Assembly: GCA_934446675.1 (NCBI GenBank)
Contig: CAKSEL010000003.1
Span: forward strand, 62,001 to 126,000
Reading direction: 5' to 3'
Length of the DNA stretch: 64,000 bases
DNA from: an uncultured Eubacteriales bacterium
GTDB lineage: Bacteria; Bacillota; Clostridia; Oscillospirales; CAG-382
Shown one piece after another: positions 8,718-19,718 of the stretch (positions are counted from its first letter, which is position 1; every line of letters begins with the position of its first letter). The notes beneath the pieces are model-generated. The model was given only the letters and a program-made list of their open reading frames with translations, was not told the origin of the DNA and ran no database searches. The position numbers and the translations under genes are program-made.

Positions 8718-8746
8718 TTGAAAACCTACTAAATCTATGGTATTAT
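8718..8746 (+). promoter_or_regulatory. Promoter of the Rrf2-type regulator
   Basis: TTGAAA, a 17-base spacer and TATTAT end 25 bases before the GTG start. Because the promoter covers the upstream in-frame start codons, it fixes the GTG at 8771 as the likely start. Rrf2 regulators often repress their own promoter, but no operator was recognised. Confidence 0.65.
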
Positions 8747-8770
8747 TATGTTATCGGAGATGATGTAATA

Positions 8771-9208
8771 GTGAAAATATCAACCAAGGGCAGATATGCT
8801 CTCAGAATGATGCTTGACCTTGCCGAACATGAAGGCGAGGGCTTTGTGGCGCTCAAGGATATTGCGGCGCGTCAGGGAATATCAAAGAAATACCTCGAAC
8901 AGATAGTGCCGATGCTGAATAAATCCGACATTCTGCTTACAAACCGCGGATTTCAGGGAGGATACAGGCTTGCCAAAAGTGCGGATAAATATACCGTCGG
9001 CGACATTCTCAGAATAACCGAGGGAAGTATCGCGCCGGTTGCCTGCCTTGATCATGAACCCAATCAGTGCGAGAGAAGCGCGTCCTGCGCAACGCTGCCC
9101 CTATGGAAAGGTCTTAATAAGGTCATAAGCGACTATCTCGATTCCGTGACGCTTGAAGACCTGCTCGACCGTCAGAAACAGTCCTACGGCAACGATTACA
9201 GCATATAA
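8771..9208 (+). CDS. Rrf2 family transcriptional regulator, IscR-like
   Basis: The 145-residue protein starts KISTKGRYALRMMLDLA, the classic Rrf2 winged-helix N-terminus, followed by a dimerisation helix. Three cysteines in the stretch from CLDHEPNQCE to SCATLPLW (about residues 92-107) match the spacing that binds an iron-sulfur cluster in IscR, NsrR and RsrR relatives. It may therefore sense iron-sulfur status, redox or nitric oxide. No isc or suf genes are adjacent, so the target is unknown. The GTG start is chosen because the promoter lies just upstream and GGAGA is ten bases away. It appears monocistronic. Confidence 0.88.
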   Translation: MKISTKGRYALRMMLDLAEHEGEGFVALKDIAARQGISKKYLEQIVPMLNKSDILLTNRGFQGGYRLAKSADKYTVGDILRITEGSIAPVACLDHEPNQCERSASCATLPLWKGLNKVISDYLDSVTLEDLLDRQKQSYGNDYSI

Positions 9209-9496
9209 AAAACAAAATTTTACAAATCTGCGCGCTTTGTTGCACGATTTGCCCCGTGTGCAGCGCCGGAATGTCAAAAAAATACACATATGCACCGTGT
9301 TTTGTGCGGTTTGCATAGCTTTTGAACCGTCAAATCGTGCGTTTTGCCGAAAAATGGAGCTTCGGGGAATGAATTTAATGCCGGAAGCCGAATTTAAAAC
9401 TATATATTGTAACAGAATTGTTGTTTCGCCGATATGTTGTGCTTTGAATTCCAAAGTGAAATATGCACAAAATACGGCGATTTTTCATTAACGCTA
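9209..9496. other. Intergenic stretch with no recognised feature
   Basis: Between the Rrf2 stop and the promoter of the giant gene I see no terminator with a clear T-tract, no conserved leader and no ORF with a ribosome binding site. It is AT-rich towards the right. Confidence 0.5.
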
Positions 9497-9525
9497 TTGA
9501 CAATTTGCCGAGTTGAGTATATAAT
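9497..9525 (+). promoter_or_regulatory. Near-consensus promoter of the giant surface-protein gene
   Basis: TTGACA, a 17-base spacer and TATAAT match sigma-A consensus exactly and lie about 80 bases before the ATG at 9609, which has AAAGGAG ten bases upstream. Strong expression is expected. Confidence 0.78.
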
Positions 9526-9608
9526 ATAACCGTGTTCCCATATGCGCTTTTTGAAAAAACAGCAGCGTTCAGGAAAGTACAAAACATTACAAAAGGAGTG
9601 CAGACCCT

Positions 9609-12600
9609 ATGAAAAAAACTTTAAGCATTCTGTTGTGCTTATCGTTCCTCATGTCATCATTCTCGTTCGCATTGCAGGCGGCGGCTGATATGATGCCGAT
9701 CGACACGGAATCCGCAGAAGAAATCTCTGCCGATCTGCCGAAAGATGCGGATGAAGAGGAAGCAGAGCTTGCAGATGACAAAACCTATGTGTCTCCGTCA
9801 AAGCTTGTGCCGGAATTCGACGTGGCAGACATTGACCCGAGATACCCGGTAGCGTATTATACTTTCGAGAAAGATATAGACGCTGCGACAGTAACTCTCG
9901 AAAACCTTAACAATTCCAAGGCGGACGGCGTTTACTACGACGCCGACAATAACGCGGTCTGGGTATTCCCCGTTGCAAGAACCGCAACTGCCGGAAGTGT
10001 TATTTCTTATAACGCGTGGAAGTCGAACATAAAGACGACAGACGGCGATTATCTTGAGTTCCCTGCTGCAAAGTTTACTCTTGCAAAGCAGATTCCTCAG
10101 GACGGTAAGAACCTTACTCCGTTCGCAAACATGGAGTACGGCTGGAGCCCGTTCTTTAGCGAGGAGAGCGACGGCAAGGTAATTATCGGCGAAGAGGAAA
10201 ACGGCAACCACTATGCGACCGCAGTCCTCAGCAATATGGGTTCGGGCAGGAGATGGATATACACCGAACACAACATTGTTTACCGTCCGAATACTACATA
10301 TAAGATAAAGGCAAGAGTAAAGCTTGCAAAGTTTACTCACCCCGACATTGCCGCTACTACCGCTGCCGACATCGTATTCAATACAAGATACGACTCCGGC
10401 GATACTATCGACCATACAAATTCTTTTGAGCACAATGTAACGGACGAAGGTACTGTCAGAGGCAACACTCTTACCTCCGGCTGGAAGAGAAACGGCGGAT
10501 CAAAGGGATATTCCGAGCAGACTATCAGAAATATCACAAGAGATCAGATGAAAATGTCGTTCTATTCCAATCCTCCGGCAAAGGGCGGCGCGTTCTACTA
10601 TGTAGATGACCTTGAAGTTTACGAAAAGGTCGGCGTTTCGTTTGCCGCTGCATACGGCACGGCTCTTGACGGAACCGTTCCCGAAACTCTTTACGGATAT
10701 AACGGCGACGTTGTAACGCTTCCTTCAACCTGCCCCTACGTTCCGGATGATTCGAGATGGACGGTTGCAGGCTGGACCGACGGCGAAAACGTTTATGACC
10801 TCGGTGCGTCCTACACCGTAGACGGCGCGGCTATTCTTACTCCTGCGCTCACAACAAGCGAAGAAGTAAACACCGTTACCTTTGATACTCTCGGAAAAGG
10901 AACATCGGATACAAAATCGACAAAGGTATTCAAGGGCGACAAGCTTGACCTTTCCGCGGATATATTCGACGTTGTTCCGAATGATAAAACCATGCGCTTT
11001 GTCGGCTGGTCTCTCGACGGCGAAAACGTTATCGACGAGCTTACTCCCGACAGCGACGCAGAACTTAAGGCAGTCTACGCACTCCTTGACAAGATCGTTT
11101 TCAATAAGCAGTCCTCTTTCAACAGAGTAGGTCTTAACGGCGGTATCCCCACATACGATGCCGACAGAAAGGTATTCCTTGCAACCCCCAAAACCGAAAC
11201 TGAGGATATATTTATTTCTCTTACAAATATCGCTCTTCCGGCAAGCGTATACAAGAAAGGCTATGTTGCATTTGATACGACCTTCAGCGGAAGCGCAAAT
11301 AAGCTCACCGAATCCAACGGTTCGACCGAACTGTTCTTCTATACGAACACAGCCCCCGGCTGGCATTGGCAGAGATGCGCAAAGGGCAAGTTCGCAGGAT
11401 ATGCAGACGACGCTCATGAAGTAATCATATACGAGTATGACTTCTCGAACGTTTCTTCTTGGGATGGCATTATCAACGGCGTTCGTGTTGACCCGTATAA
11501 CGGAACTCCCGCATGGGCTGTAAAGTACATTGAATTTGAACGCAGCGAAATAATAGATAACGTAGAAATCACAAATGTTGCAGAACCTGTTCTCAGAGAA
11601 GTTCCTTCGGCAACAGTCGGACTTCCCGCAGACGCAGGATATACCGTTGACAGTGTTACCTGGACTCCCGAAACCGAACGTTTCGCAGGCAAGACCGAAT
11701 ACACTCTTAACGTTGTTCTTTCCGCAAATGCAAACGGCGCCGTATTCTACGATACCACCACGGCAACCGTAAACGGCAAGGACGCAGCCGCTGAATTTGA
11801 TTCCTCAACCGGTAAGCTCAGCGTTACATATACATTCCCGGCAACCGCCGACTATGTTCCCGTTAACGTTGCAATCTCCGGTCCCGACGCAATTACCAAG
11901 GCTGACGGCAAAATTAAGCTTTCCGCAAAGGTAACTCCCGTAAATGCCGGCGATAAGATTGATACGACCGACGTTACCTGGTCTATCGACAACACCGAAA
12001 TTGCAGAGATCTCCGAGGACGGAACCCTTACTGCTTACTATGACGGTACCGTAGTTGTAACCGCGACCGCAGTATATAATCCTGCTGTAACCGGAACATA
12101 TACCGTTACAATTACAAATCAGGCACCTGCAAAGACCATAACGTTTGATAAGGGTACCAATGCAACCGTTACAAATATGCCCGACGTGCTCAAAGGCAAG
12201 AGGACTGTTTCTCTCGCAGACGTTCAGACTCCTGTCAGAAACGGCTACAACTTCAAGGGCTGGAAAACTTCTCTCACCGCAAACGAAACCGTTACCGAGG
12301 TAAACCTTACCGAAGATACGACGGTATATGCGGCATGGATGAAGGGTAAGGCATATGAATTCAATACCGACGGCAACTTTGAAGGCTGGGGCTCGTTTGC
12401 AAACTCCACTTCAAGAGAAGTAAAGAACGGCTATCTCCGTCTTGTTGCAACAAACAGAGACCCGAACTTTGCAATCAGCAATCCCGGTTTCTCTGCTGAC
12501 GAATTCAAGACCTTTGAAATCAGAATGAGAAGCAACTGTAAAACGGCTCTCGACGTATTCTTCGTAACAGATAACAGTTCTCAGCAGGGCTTTAACGAGA

Positions 12601-15600
12601 CCGATAAGCTTAGCGTTGCAAAGGCTTCCGATACCGACTGGCACGTATACAGAATTGATATGAGCCGCAAGGGTTCCTACTGGACCGGTAATGTTAAGCA
12701 GCTCAGAATCGACCCCGGTGCAACCAACGGCTGTTACTACGAAATTGATTATATCAGATTTGTAAACGACAGTGCGGAAGTAATCGACGTAACCGACCTT
12801 GCAGCTCCCGTTGCAAAGAAAGTTGCGCCCACGACCACAAATACCGCGGATTCCGCAAAGTATACCGTATCGAATATAACCTGGTCCCCGGCACTTCTTT
12901 ACGATTATTACTTCAACGGCAATACCGAATATACCGCAAAGATCGAAATAGCTCCGGCTAACGGCTGGTCGATTTCCGACGCTCCCGTTTCTGCAACAGT
13001 AAACGGCGAAACGGCTGCAACAAGCTATGAAAACGGCAAGCTTTACCTCAGCTATACATTCCCTGCAACAGGCGACGCAGGAAATACCGATGTTACAAAC
13101 GTAACTCTCGTTTCTAGCAACGGTAACGACACAAAGAATGATGTAAGAAAGGTATTCGTAGGCGATGAATTCGACCTTTCCGAAATAACTCCCGAACTTA
13201 TACCCGAATACAGACGTTTCGCAGGCTGGTCTCTTACCGAGGACGGCTCGACCGGAACAATCACAAGCGTTACTCCCGAAAGCGATACCACAGTATACGC
13301 GACCTACGAAAAACTCGATAACTTTGACTTTAGCAATCCTCTTCATGTAAATGGTATGAGAACAAATGAGGGCAGCTTTGAGTACAGAGACGGTGAGGTC
13401 GTAGTTATCCCCACAAGCGCAACACAGGATATTTACCTTACCACACCTATTCTCGGTCTGACAGCATCGGATTACGGTTATGTAGAAGTTGTTTACGACG
13501 CAGAACTTGACGGAACTTATGACGGCGTTCATTATGACAATAAGATAACCGCAAGCACAAGCTCCGCACCTGTTCTCTACTATACATATCCCGATGCAGT
13601 AAACACCTTTACATGGGAAAAGCGCGCACTCAAGGTTGACAGTGCGGAAGCTGTTACCGTAAACGGTAAGAAGTGTGTCAAGTTTGTTTATAACATGACC
13701 GCAAAACCGGCTACCGGCGAGTATCTCTGGAAGGGTACACTCGGAAAGCTCCGTCTTGATCCTTACAACGGATATCCCGAATGGGGCGTAATGTCCATTA
13801 AACTTATCGAAAATAAGGAACTTACCGGAAATGTTGCAATTACCGGTCTTACCGCACCTGCAACATGGGCAGTTCCCGCAACAACGGCAAAGGTTTCCTC
13901 AAACTGCACCGTAAGCTCCGTAACATGGATAGGCGAATTCTTCGACGGCGGTCAGTTCAAGCCCGAAAGCTCCTACACCGCACAGATTCATGTAGAAGCA
14001 CCTGCAGGATATAAGTTTACCGAGGCAAATACCGCAACAGTAAACGGAAACGAAGCAGACGCAGTATATGACGAATCCGCAGGCGAACTTGTAATAACTT
14101 ACACATTCGAGGATACACTTCCTCTTACCGAAACTTACGTTCAGATCTCCGGCGCAACCGAAATCAGAAGAAACGGACGTTATGAGCAGCTTACTGCCAA
14201 GACCGTAGCTGTTGACGGTTCCAAGATACCCATGACAGACGTAACATGGTCTGTCAGAAACGCAGATCCGACCGTAACCGACGAACTTGCAATAATTTCC
14301 GATACCGGAAGAGTTTCTCCCATACTTAACGGCGATGTAATCGTTACAGCAACCTCCGTATACGATCCGTCCAAGTTTGCAGAGCATACAATCACCATTG
14401 CAATGGACGAAGAGTACAATAAGAAGTTTGTAGTAACCTACGATAAGAATACTCAGGCAGATGTTACCGGCATGCCGGCAGCAGATTCCGCAAAGGGTAA
14501 CTTCACCGTTTCCGATGCCGTTCCTTCGAGAGCAAACTTCGTATTCCTCGGCTGGGCGACTTCTCCCGAATCCCAGACGACCGTAACAACGCTTAATGTC
14601 AAGGCTGATACAACGCTTTACGCAGTATGGGTTAAGGGCGTGTTCTTTGAAATGGACTCCAAGCCGTCGGAAATTTCCTATAACGGTCAGATGTCCGAAA
14701 TCAAGTATGAAGACGGTCTGCTTAAGTTCAAGATGACCGGCAACGACCCTCAGTTCAATTTAAATTTTGCAAACGGCATAATGGATGCATCTAAGTATAA
14801 GAGAATTGAAATTAGATTCTCTGCAGAGCAAAGTGCGGCATTCAGCATTTATTACACAACAAAAGATGCCGATGGAAACTATATTATTCATCCTTGGGAT
14901 GCTAACCCGGTGCATCAGCGCGAATTTGCAGGTACATATTATCCTGTCCAATATTCAGCCAATGGTCTTGATAATTTCATTGTAATAAATTATACAGCAA
15001 AAGACTCACATGCAACCGGAAAATGGCAAGACTTTTTTAGCACAATGCGTTTTGACCCTGCTGAAGTTAAGCCAAATTGCGCAATGTATATAGATTATGT
15101 GAGATATTACGATGACAGCAGAAATGTAACCTTCGACGCAAACGGCGGTACAATGCTTATCGAATCCCCGACGGGCGATATGCTTACCGAAACCACCGTT
15201 ACCAACACATACAATCTCGGTAAAGTCAAGGTTCCGCTTACTCCCGAAAGAGACGGCTACAAGTTCATGGGCTGGTCCGATAAGGCAGACGGAACAGGCA
15301 CGCTTTACAGCGGCGAGATCGTTGTAAAAGATGATGATACACTCTACGCAGTATGGAATCCCACTGTTGACTTCTCCGGTCTTACCGATGAAGAAGTTGC
15401 AGAGACGGTTTCAGTACTCGAAGAAAATGCAGACGGTGTACTCAGCGCCGAAAGCGACGGCACAGGTCTTGCCATCAAGGGCGACTCCTCTACCGTTATC
15501 ACTCCCGTTGTCAAGATTGCGGATTCTATGACCGTCACCGACGCGACAAAGACGCTGCTTCTCAAGTACAGCTACTCGCTTAAATCTGTAAATACCAATA

Positions 15601-17537
15601 TCATATCTCTCAGATTCAAGAAAGCCGGCGCAAGCGAATATTCATATGTAGACGTCGCAACAAAGCTTCCCAAGAGCTCCGGCGGCACGGATATAATCGC
15701 AACCGACCTTTCATCTGTGGCAGACTTTGACGGCACTATCACAGACGTAAGCCTTGTTCTCCAGACCGGCGTTTACGGCACATATAAGATCATGGACGTA
15801 ACCTTTACAAATAACGATACGGCTCAGAACGTTCTTGATGACTTCTACGAGTCCACCGTTAAGAAGGTCGGCGAAAGCAAGAGTGAAAACACAAACAGAA
15901 AACAGTATGAGACTAAGCCGCAGCCGACAACCGGTTCAAATGCAGGAACCGTATCGGGCGGAAACAGCGGAAATACAGGCACGGCTGATCCTGCCGATAT
16001 TACCGCAAGAACTGCAAGCAAGGATACAATTACCATTGACTTTACAGGCGAAGATGATCTTAAGCTCATCGGCTCGTACAGACAGATGGAAAAGGTTTCC
16101 ATGGCAAACAGCGTGATTACGCTCAAGTCCAACGGTCTTGCAGCCGGCAGCAATGACTCACCTGCATTCTTCACTTCCGCAAAACTTGCTATTGACGCAG
16201 CAACTCACAGATATGTTGTAATCAGAGCTAAGATGAATATGTCCGCAGGACAGGATCTCAGACTGTACTTCCATAACTCTGAAAACGGATTTGCAGAAGC
16301 AAGAGCCGTGTCCATGCCGATAGATAAGTCCAAGTACACCGTAGTTGCTTACGATATGAGCAAGTTTGCAGACTGGACAGGAACCATAACCGCTCTGTTC
16401 TTCTCACTCAAGGGTGACTCCACCGGAACGCTTGATATTGACTATATCATGTTCAGCAACACAGTTCCCGAGGATAAGGGTGACGATATAACCAAGTTCC
16501 CGTTCACTAAGGAATTCAGCGCTTCGACCTTTACCGACGTTAAGTCCTCCGACTGGTTCTACGGCGACGTTGAAACCTCCTATAAGCTCGGACTTATGAA
16601 CGGCAGAAGCGAAACCGAATTTGTACCTGCAGGCAGCATGACTGTTGCAGAGGCAATTACTATCGCAGCAAGACTCAACGCAACTTACAATAAGAAAGAG
16701 ATATCCGCAGCCGCAGACGGCGAAGCATGGTATACTCCTTATGTAAATTACGCAAGATCCAACGGCATCATAATTAATAACCAGTTCAGCGACTATACAA
16801 AGGTTGCTACAAGACGCGAGGTTGCTCAGATATTTGCATACTCCGTTTCCAATGAATGGCTTACAGCAATCAACGTATTCAACAATATCCCCGATGTACC
16901 CACAAGCGATAAGGCATTCAGGGATATCCAGAGGCTTTACAACGCAGGTATAATCGTAGGTGTGGACGAAGCTTATAACTTCAATCCCGACGCTGATATC
17001 AAGAGAAGCGAGATTTCCGCAATAATCAACCGTATAGCTCTTACCGAGAACAGAAAGAGAGTTGTAACTCAGGACGAGTTAGACGCTATCAAGATCCGCA
17101 TAGAGCCCGTACAGCTTGTAAAAGCAGGACTTTCAAACTGCGAAAACAAAAACCTTGTCCTCAAGGACGGTCTTGCTTACGGTAAGGCTGTTGCAAACGA
17201 CAGCGGAAGATCCGACCCGGTTCTGGGTGTAAGCTCAATTACCGGAACCGTTGACGCCTCGATCTATAAGACGATCAAGGTAGGTATGAAGTGGGATCAG
17301 ACCGCAGTACCGAAACCCGACGCAAAGATCTACTTCACGACTCCTACCGGCTCGTGGGCAGAGGCAAGAAAGGTAAATGCAACGATTTCCGAAAAGCCCG
17401 ATGAAAACGGAATCTATACTTTCACCATGGATTGCAAGTCTAACGGCGAGTGGAAAGACACTATCACAAACTGGCGCTTTGACCCGTTTGAGGCTCCCGG
17501 TGAGTTCTACATTGCATATATAGAGCTTCTCCCGTAA
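9609..17537 (+). CDS. Giant secreted multi-module protein with S-layer homology domains
   Basis: A 2642-residue protein with a signal peptide (residues 1-26). Repeated modules run in order. InlB/Listeria-Bacteroides-type B-repeats, with their GW and Y-A-W endings, lie near 343-418, 423-494, 844-911, 1163-1237, 1609-1678 and 1841-1918. Two Big_2-like Ig domains lie near 753-838 and 1508-1600. Three copies of a unit of about 95 residues ending in TVNG...YTF lie near 652, 1061 and 1408. At least seven beta-sandwich, carbohydrate-binding-like modules share a W-x-G/D-x-I/L...R-x-D-P motif. Three SLH domains (about 2305-2480) should bind secondary cell-wall polymer, and one more beta-sandwich module follows them. 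No catalytic motif was seen. It is probably an adhesin or glycan-binding S-layer-associated protein. It stands alone between a promoter and a terminator. Confidence 0.88.
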   Translation: MKKTLSILLCLSFLMSSFSFALQAAADMMPIDTESAEEISADLPKDADEEEAELADDKTYVSPSKLVPEFDVADIDPRYPVAYYTFEKDIDAATVTLENLNNSKADGVYYDADNNAVWVFPVARTATAGSVISYNAWKSNIKTTDGDYLEFPAAKFTLAKQIPQDGKNLTPFANMEYGWSPFFSEESDGKVIIGEEENGNHYATAVLSNMGSGRRWIYTEHNIVYRPNTTYKIKARVKLAKFTHPDIAATTAADIVFNTRYDSGDTIDHTNSFEHNVTDEGTVRGNTLTSGWKRNGGSKGYSEQTIRNITRDQMKMSFYSNPPAKGGAFYYVDDLEVYEKVGVSFAAAYGTALDGTVPETLYGYNGDVVTLPSTCPYVPDDSRWTVAGWTDGENVYDLGASYTVDGAAILTPALTTSEEVNTVTFDTLGKGTSDTKSTKVFKGDKLDLSADIFDVVPNDKTMRFVGWSLDGENVIDELTPDSDAELKAVYALLDKIVFNKQSSFNRVGLNGGIPTYDADRKVFLATPKTETEDIFISLTNIALPASVYKKGYVAFDTTFSGSANKLTESNGSTELFFYTNTAPGWHWQRCAKGKFAGYADDAHEVIIYEYDFSNVSSWDGIINGVRVDPYNGTPAWAVKYIEFERSEIIDNVEITNVAEPVLREVPSATVGLPADAGYTVDSVTWTPETERFAGKTEYTLNVVLSANANGAVFYDTTTATVNGKDAAAEFDSSTGKLSVTYTFPATADYVPVNVAISGPDAITKADGKIKLSAKVTPVNAGDKIDTTDVTWSIDNTEIAEISEDGTLTAYYDGTVVVTATAVYNPAVTGTYTVTITNQAPAKTITFDKGTNATVTNMPDVLKGKRTVSLADVQTPVRNGYNFKGWKTSLTANETVTEVNLTEDTTVYAAWMKGKAYEFNTDGNFEGWGSFANSTSREVKNGYLRLVATNRDPNFAISNPGFSADEFKTFEIRMRSNCKTALDVFFVTDNSSQQGFNETDKLSVAKASDTDWHVYRIDMSRKGSYWTGNVKQLRIDPGATNGCYYEIDYIRFVNDSAEVIDVTDLAAPVAKKVAPTTTNTADSAKYTVSNITWSPALLYDYYFNGNTEYTAKIEIAPANGWSISDAPVSATVNGETAATSYENGKLYLSYTFPATGDAGNTDVTNVTLVSSNGNDTKNDVRKVFVGDEFDLSEITPELIPEYRRFAGWSLTEDGSTGTITSVTPESDTTVYATYEKLDNFDFSNPLHVNGMRTNEGSFEYRDGEVVVIPTSATQDIYLTTPILGLTASDYGYVEVVYDAELDGTYDGVHYDNKITASTSSAPVLYYTYPDAVNTFTWEKRALKVDSAEAVTVNGKKCVKFVYNMTAKPATGEYLWKGTLGKLRLDPYNGYPEWGVMSIKLIENKELTGNVAITGLTAPATWAVPATTAKVSSNCTVSSVTWIGEFFDGGQFKPESSYTAQIHVEAPAGYKFTEANTATVNGNEADAVYDESAGELVITYTFEDTLPLTETYVQISGATEIRRNGRYEQLTAKTVAVDGSKIPMTDVTWSVRNADPTVTDELAIISDTGRVSPILNGDVIVTATSVYDPSKFAEHTITIAMDEEYNKKFVVTYDKNTQADVTGMPAADSAKGNFTVSDAVPSRANFVFLGWATSPESQTTVTTLNVKADTTLYAVWVKGVFFEMDSKPSEISYNGQMSEIKYEDGLLKFKMTGNDPQFNLNFANGIMDASKYKRIEIRFSAEQSAAFSIYYTTKDADGNYIIHPWDANPVHQREFAGTYYPVQYSANGLDNFIVINYTAKDSHATGKWQDFFSTMRFDPAEVKPNCAMYIDYVRYYDDSRNVTFDANGGTMLIESPTGDMLTETTVTNTYNLGKVKVPLTPERDGYKFMGWSDKADGTGTLYSGEIVVKDDDTLYAVWNPTVDFSGLTDEEVAETVSVLEENADGVLSAESDGTGLAIKGDSSTVITPVVKIADSMTVTDATKTLLLKYSYSLKSVNTNIISLRFKKAGASEYSYVDVATKLPKSSGGTDIIATDLSSVADFDGTITDVSLVLQTGVYGTYKIMDVTFTNNDTAQNVLDDFYESTVKKVGESKSENTNRKQYETKPQPTTGSNAGTVSGGNSGNTGTADPADITARTASKDTITIDFTGEDDLKLIGSYRQMEKVSMANSVITLKSNGLAAGSNDSPAFFTSAKLAIDAATHRYVVIRAKMNMSAGQDLRLYFHNSENGFAEARAVSMPIDKSKYTVVAYDMSKFADWTGTITALFFSLKGDSTGTLDIDYIMFSNTVPEDKGDDITKFPFTKEFSASTFTDVKSSDWFYGDVETSYKLGLMNGRSETEFVPAGSMTVAEAITIAARLNATYNKKEISAAADGEAWYTPYVNYARSNGIIINNQFSDYTKVATRREVAQIFAYSVSNEWLTAINVFNNIPDVPTSDKAFRDIQRLYNAGIIVGVDEAYNFNPDADIKRSEISAIINRIALTENRKRVVTQDELDAIKIRIEPVQLVKAGLSNCENKNLVLKDGLAYGKAVANDSGRSDPVLGVSSITGTVDASIYKTIKVGMKWDQTAVPKPDAKIYFTTPTGSWAEARKVNATISEKPDENGIYTFTMDCKSNGEWKDTITNWRFDPFEAPGEFYIAYIELLP
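14750..15125 (+). other. AT-rich, codon-atypical patch inside the giant gene
   Basis: About residues 1715-1839, covering one beta-sandwich module, use CAA, CCA, TTT, AAT, CGT and GCT far more than the flanking modules, which prefer CAG, CCC, TTC, AAC and GCA. The frame and the module boundaries are intact. This suggests that one module was replaced by recombination. Confidence 0.5.
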
Positions 17538-17570
17538 TTGACGGCGTCAAAATAACTGAATAATTAAGAT

Positions 17571-17607
17571 AACCCGGTTCGGTGTAAAAGCCGTTCCGGG
17601 TTGTTTT
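17571..17607 (+). terminator. Terminator of the giant surface-protein gene
   Basis: AACCCGG and CCGGGTT form a seven-pair outer stem followed by GTTTT, 33 bases after the stop codon. An inner CGG/CCG pairing extends it. Confidence 0.75.
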
Positions 17608-17621
17608 GCGTCCGCAAAGCA

Positions 17622-17675
17622 TAAAAAAGATCCGGTATAAGTTCGGCGTTAAATGTGCTGCCGAATATACCGGAT
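17622..17675 (-). terminator. Terminator of pyrG
   Basis: Read on the minus strand, ATCCGGTATATTCGGC pairs with GCCGAACTTATACCGGAT and is followed by CTTTTTT. The long stem lies about 50 bases after the pyrG stop and converges with the terminator of the giant gene. Confidence 0.82.
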
Positions 17676-17727
17676 AAGAATTTAAATTTTGAAGGGAATT
17701 GCAGCGTCTGTAAGGAAAAGGCGCAGA

Positions 17728-19332
<1,605 letters not shown>

Positions 19333-19395
19333 AACAATTCCCTCTTTCTTAAAAGAAAACTCGTGCTTTCCCTGAATTTCATGTTTTTTGCAAAA

Positions 19396-19417
19396 TAAAA
19401 AACCACGTCGGACGTGG
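19396..19417 (-). terminator. Leader terminator (attenuator candidate) of pyrG
   Basis: In the minus-strand leader CCACGT and ACGTGG arms flank a three-base loop and run straight into TTTTTT, about 85 bases after the expected start of transcription and 65 bases before the pyrG start. Leader attenuation by CTP level is established for pyrG in Bacillus and Lactococcus. Here the first transcribed bases are not a clear GGG run, so the mechanism may differ. Confidence 0.62.
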
Positions 19418-19506
19418 CGGTAAAAATCGGCAATACGACACGGACTTTGTGCCCCGTTGCACTCATCTATTCTGTAAAAAACACTTCTGTCTTTTAAATA
19501 CATTAT

Positions 19507-19535
19507 ATAATATCATAACGGCGCGAGCTTGTCAA
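19507..19535 (-). promoter_or_regulatory. Promoter of pyrG
   Basis: On the minus strand TTGACA, a 17-base spacer and TATTAT are near consensus. Transcription should begin near 19500, giving a leader of roughly 165 bases. Confidence 0.8.
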
Positions 19536-19606
19536 GCACAAATTGGGGAGATTTTTGACAAATCTGGAACAAAAAGTGCATTTCGGCGTTTTTTACAAAA
19601 GATATA

Positions 19607-19635
19607 TTGACACAGAGACACCGATATTGTATAAT
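19607..19635 (+). promoter_or_regulatory. Promoter of the GLUG-like protein gene
   Basis: TTGACA, a 17-base spacer and TATAAT are consensus and lie about 85 bases before the ATG at 19719. A second TATAAT with an upstream TG at 19656-19661 has no matching -35 box. The pyrG promoter is divergent, about 70 bases away. Confidence 0.75.
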
Positions 19636-19718
19636 TAATAATGCATAAAATGTGATATAATGCTCTTTTGTCAAAAACACACCTTTTATACGATATAACG
19701 AAAGTCACGGAGGACAGA

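Noticed and set aside
12411..13532. A 373-codon minus-strand frame inside the giant gene, and other long antisense frames there
   Set aside because: They arise from the codon bias of the sense gene, are rich in Cys, Gly and Tyr without domain pattern, and lack ribosome binding sites.
9609..17537. Possible CRISPR or tandem DNA repeats in the giant gene
   Set aside because: The repeats are protein modules of 70-150 residues with diverged DNA; there is no short direct repeat with regular spacers. No CRISPR array was seen elsewhere in the window either.
19333..19503. A 57-residue N-terminal extension of PyrG from an ATG at 19503
   Set aside because: The ATG lies between the -10 box and the expected transcription start, has no ribosome binding site and would make the leader terminator part of the coding sequence.
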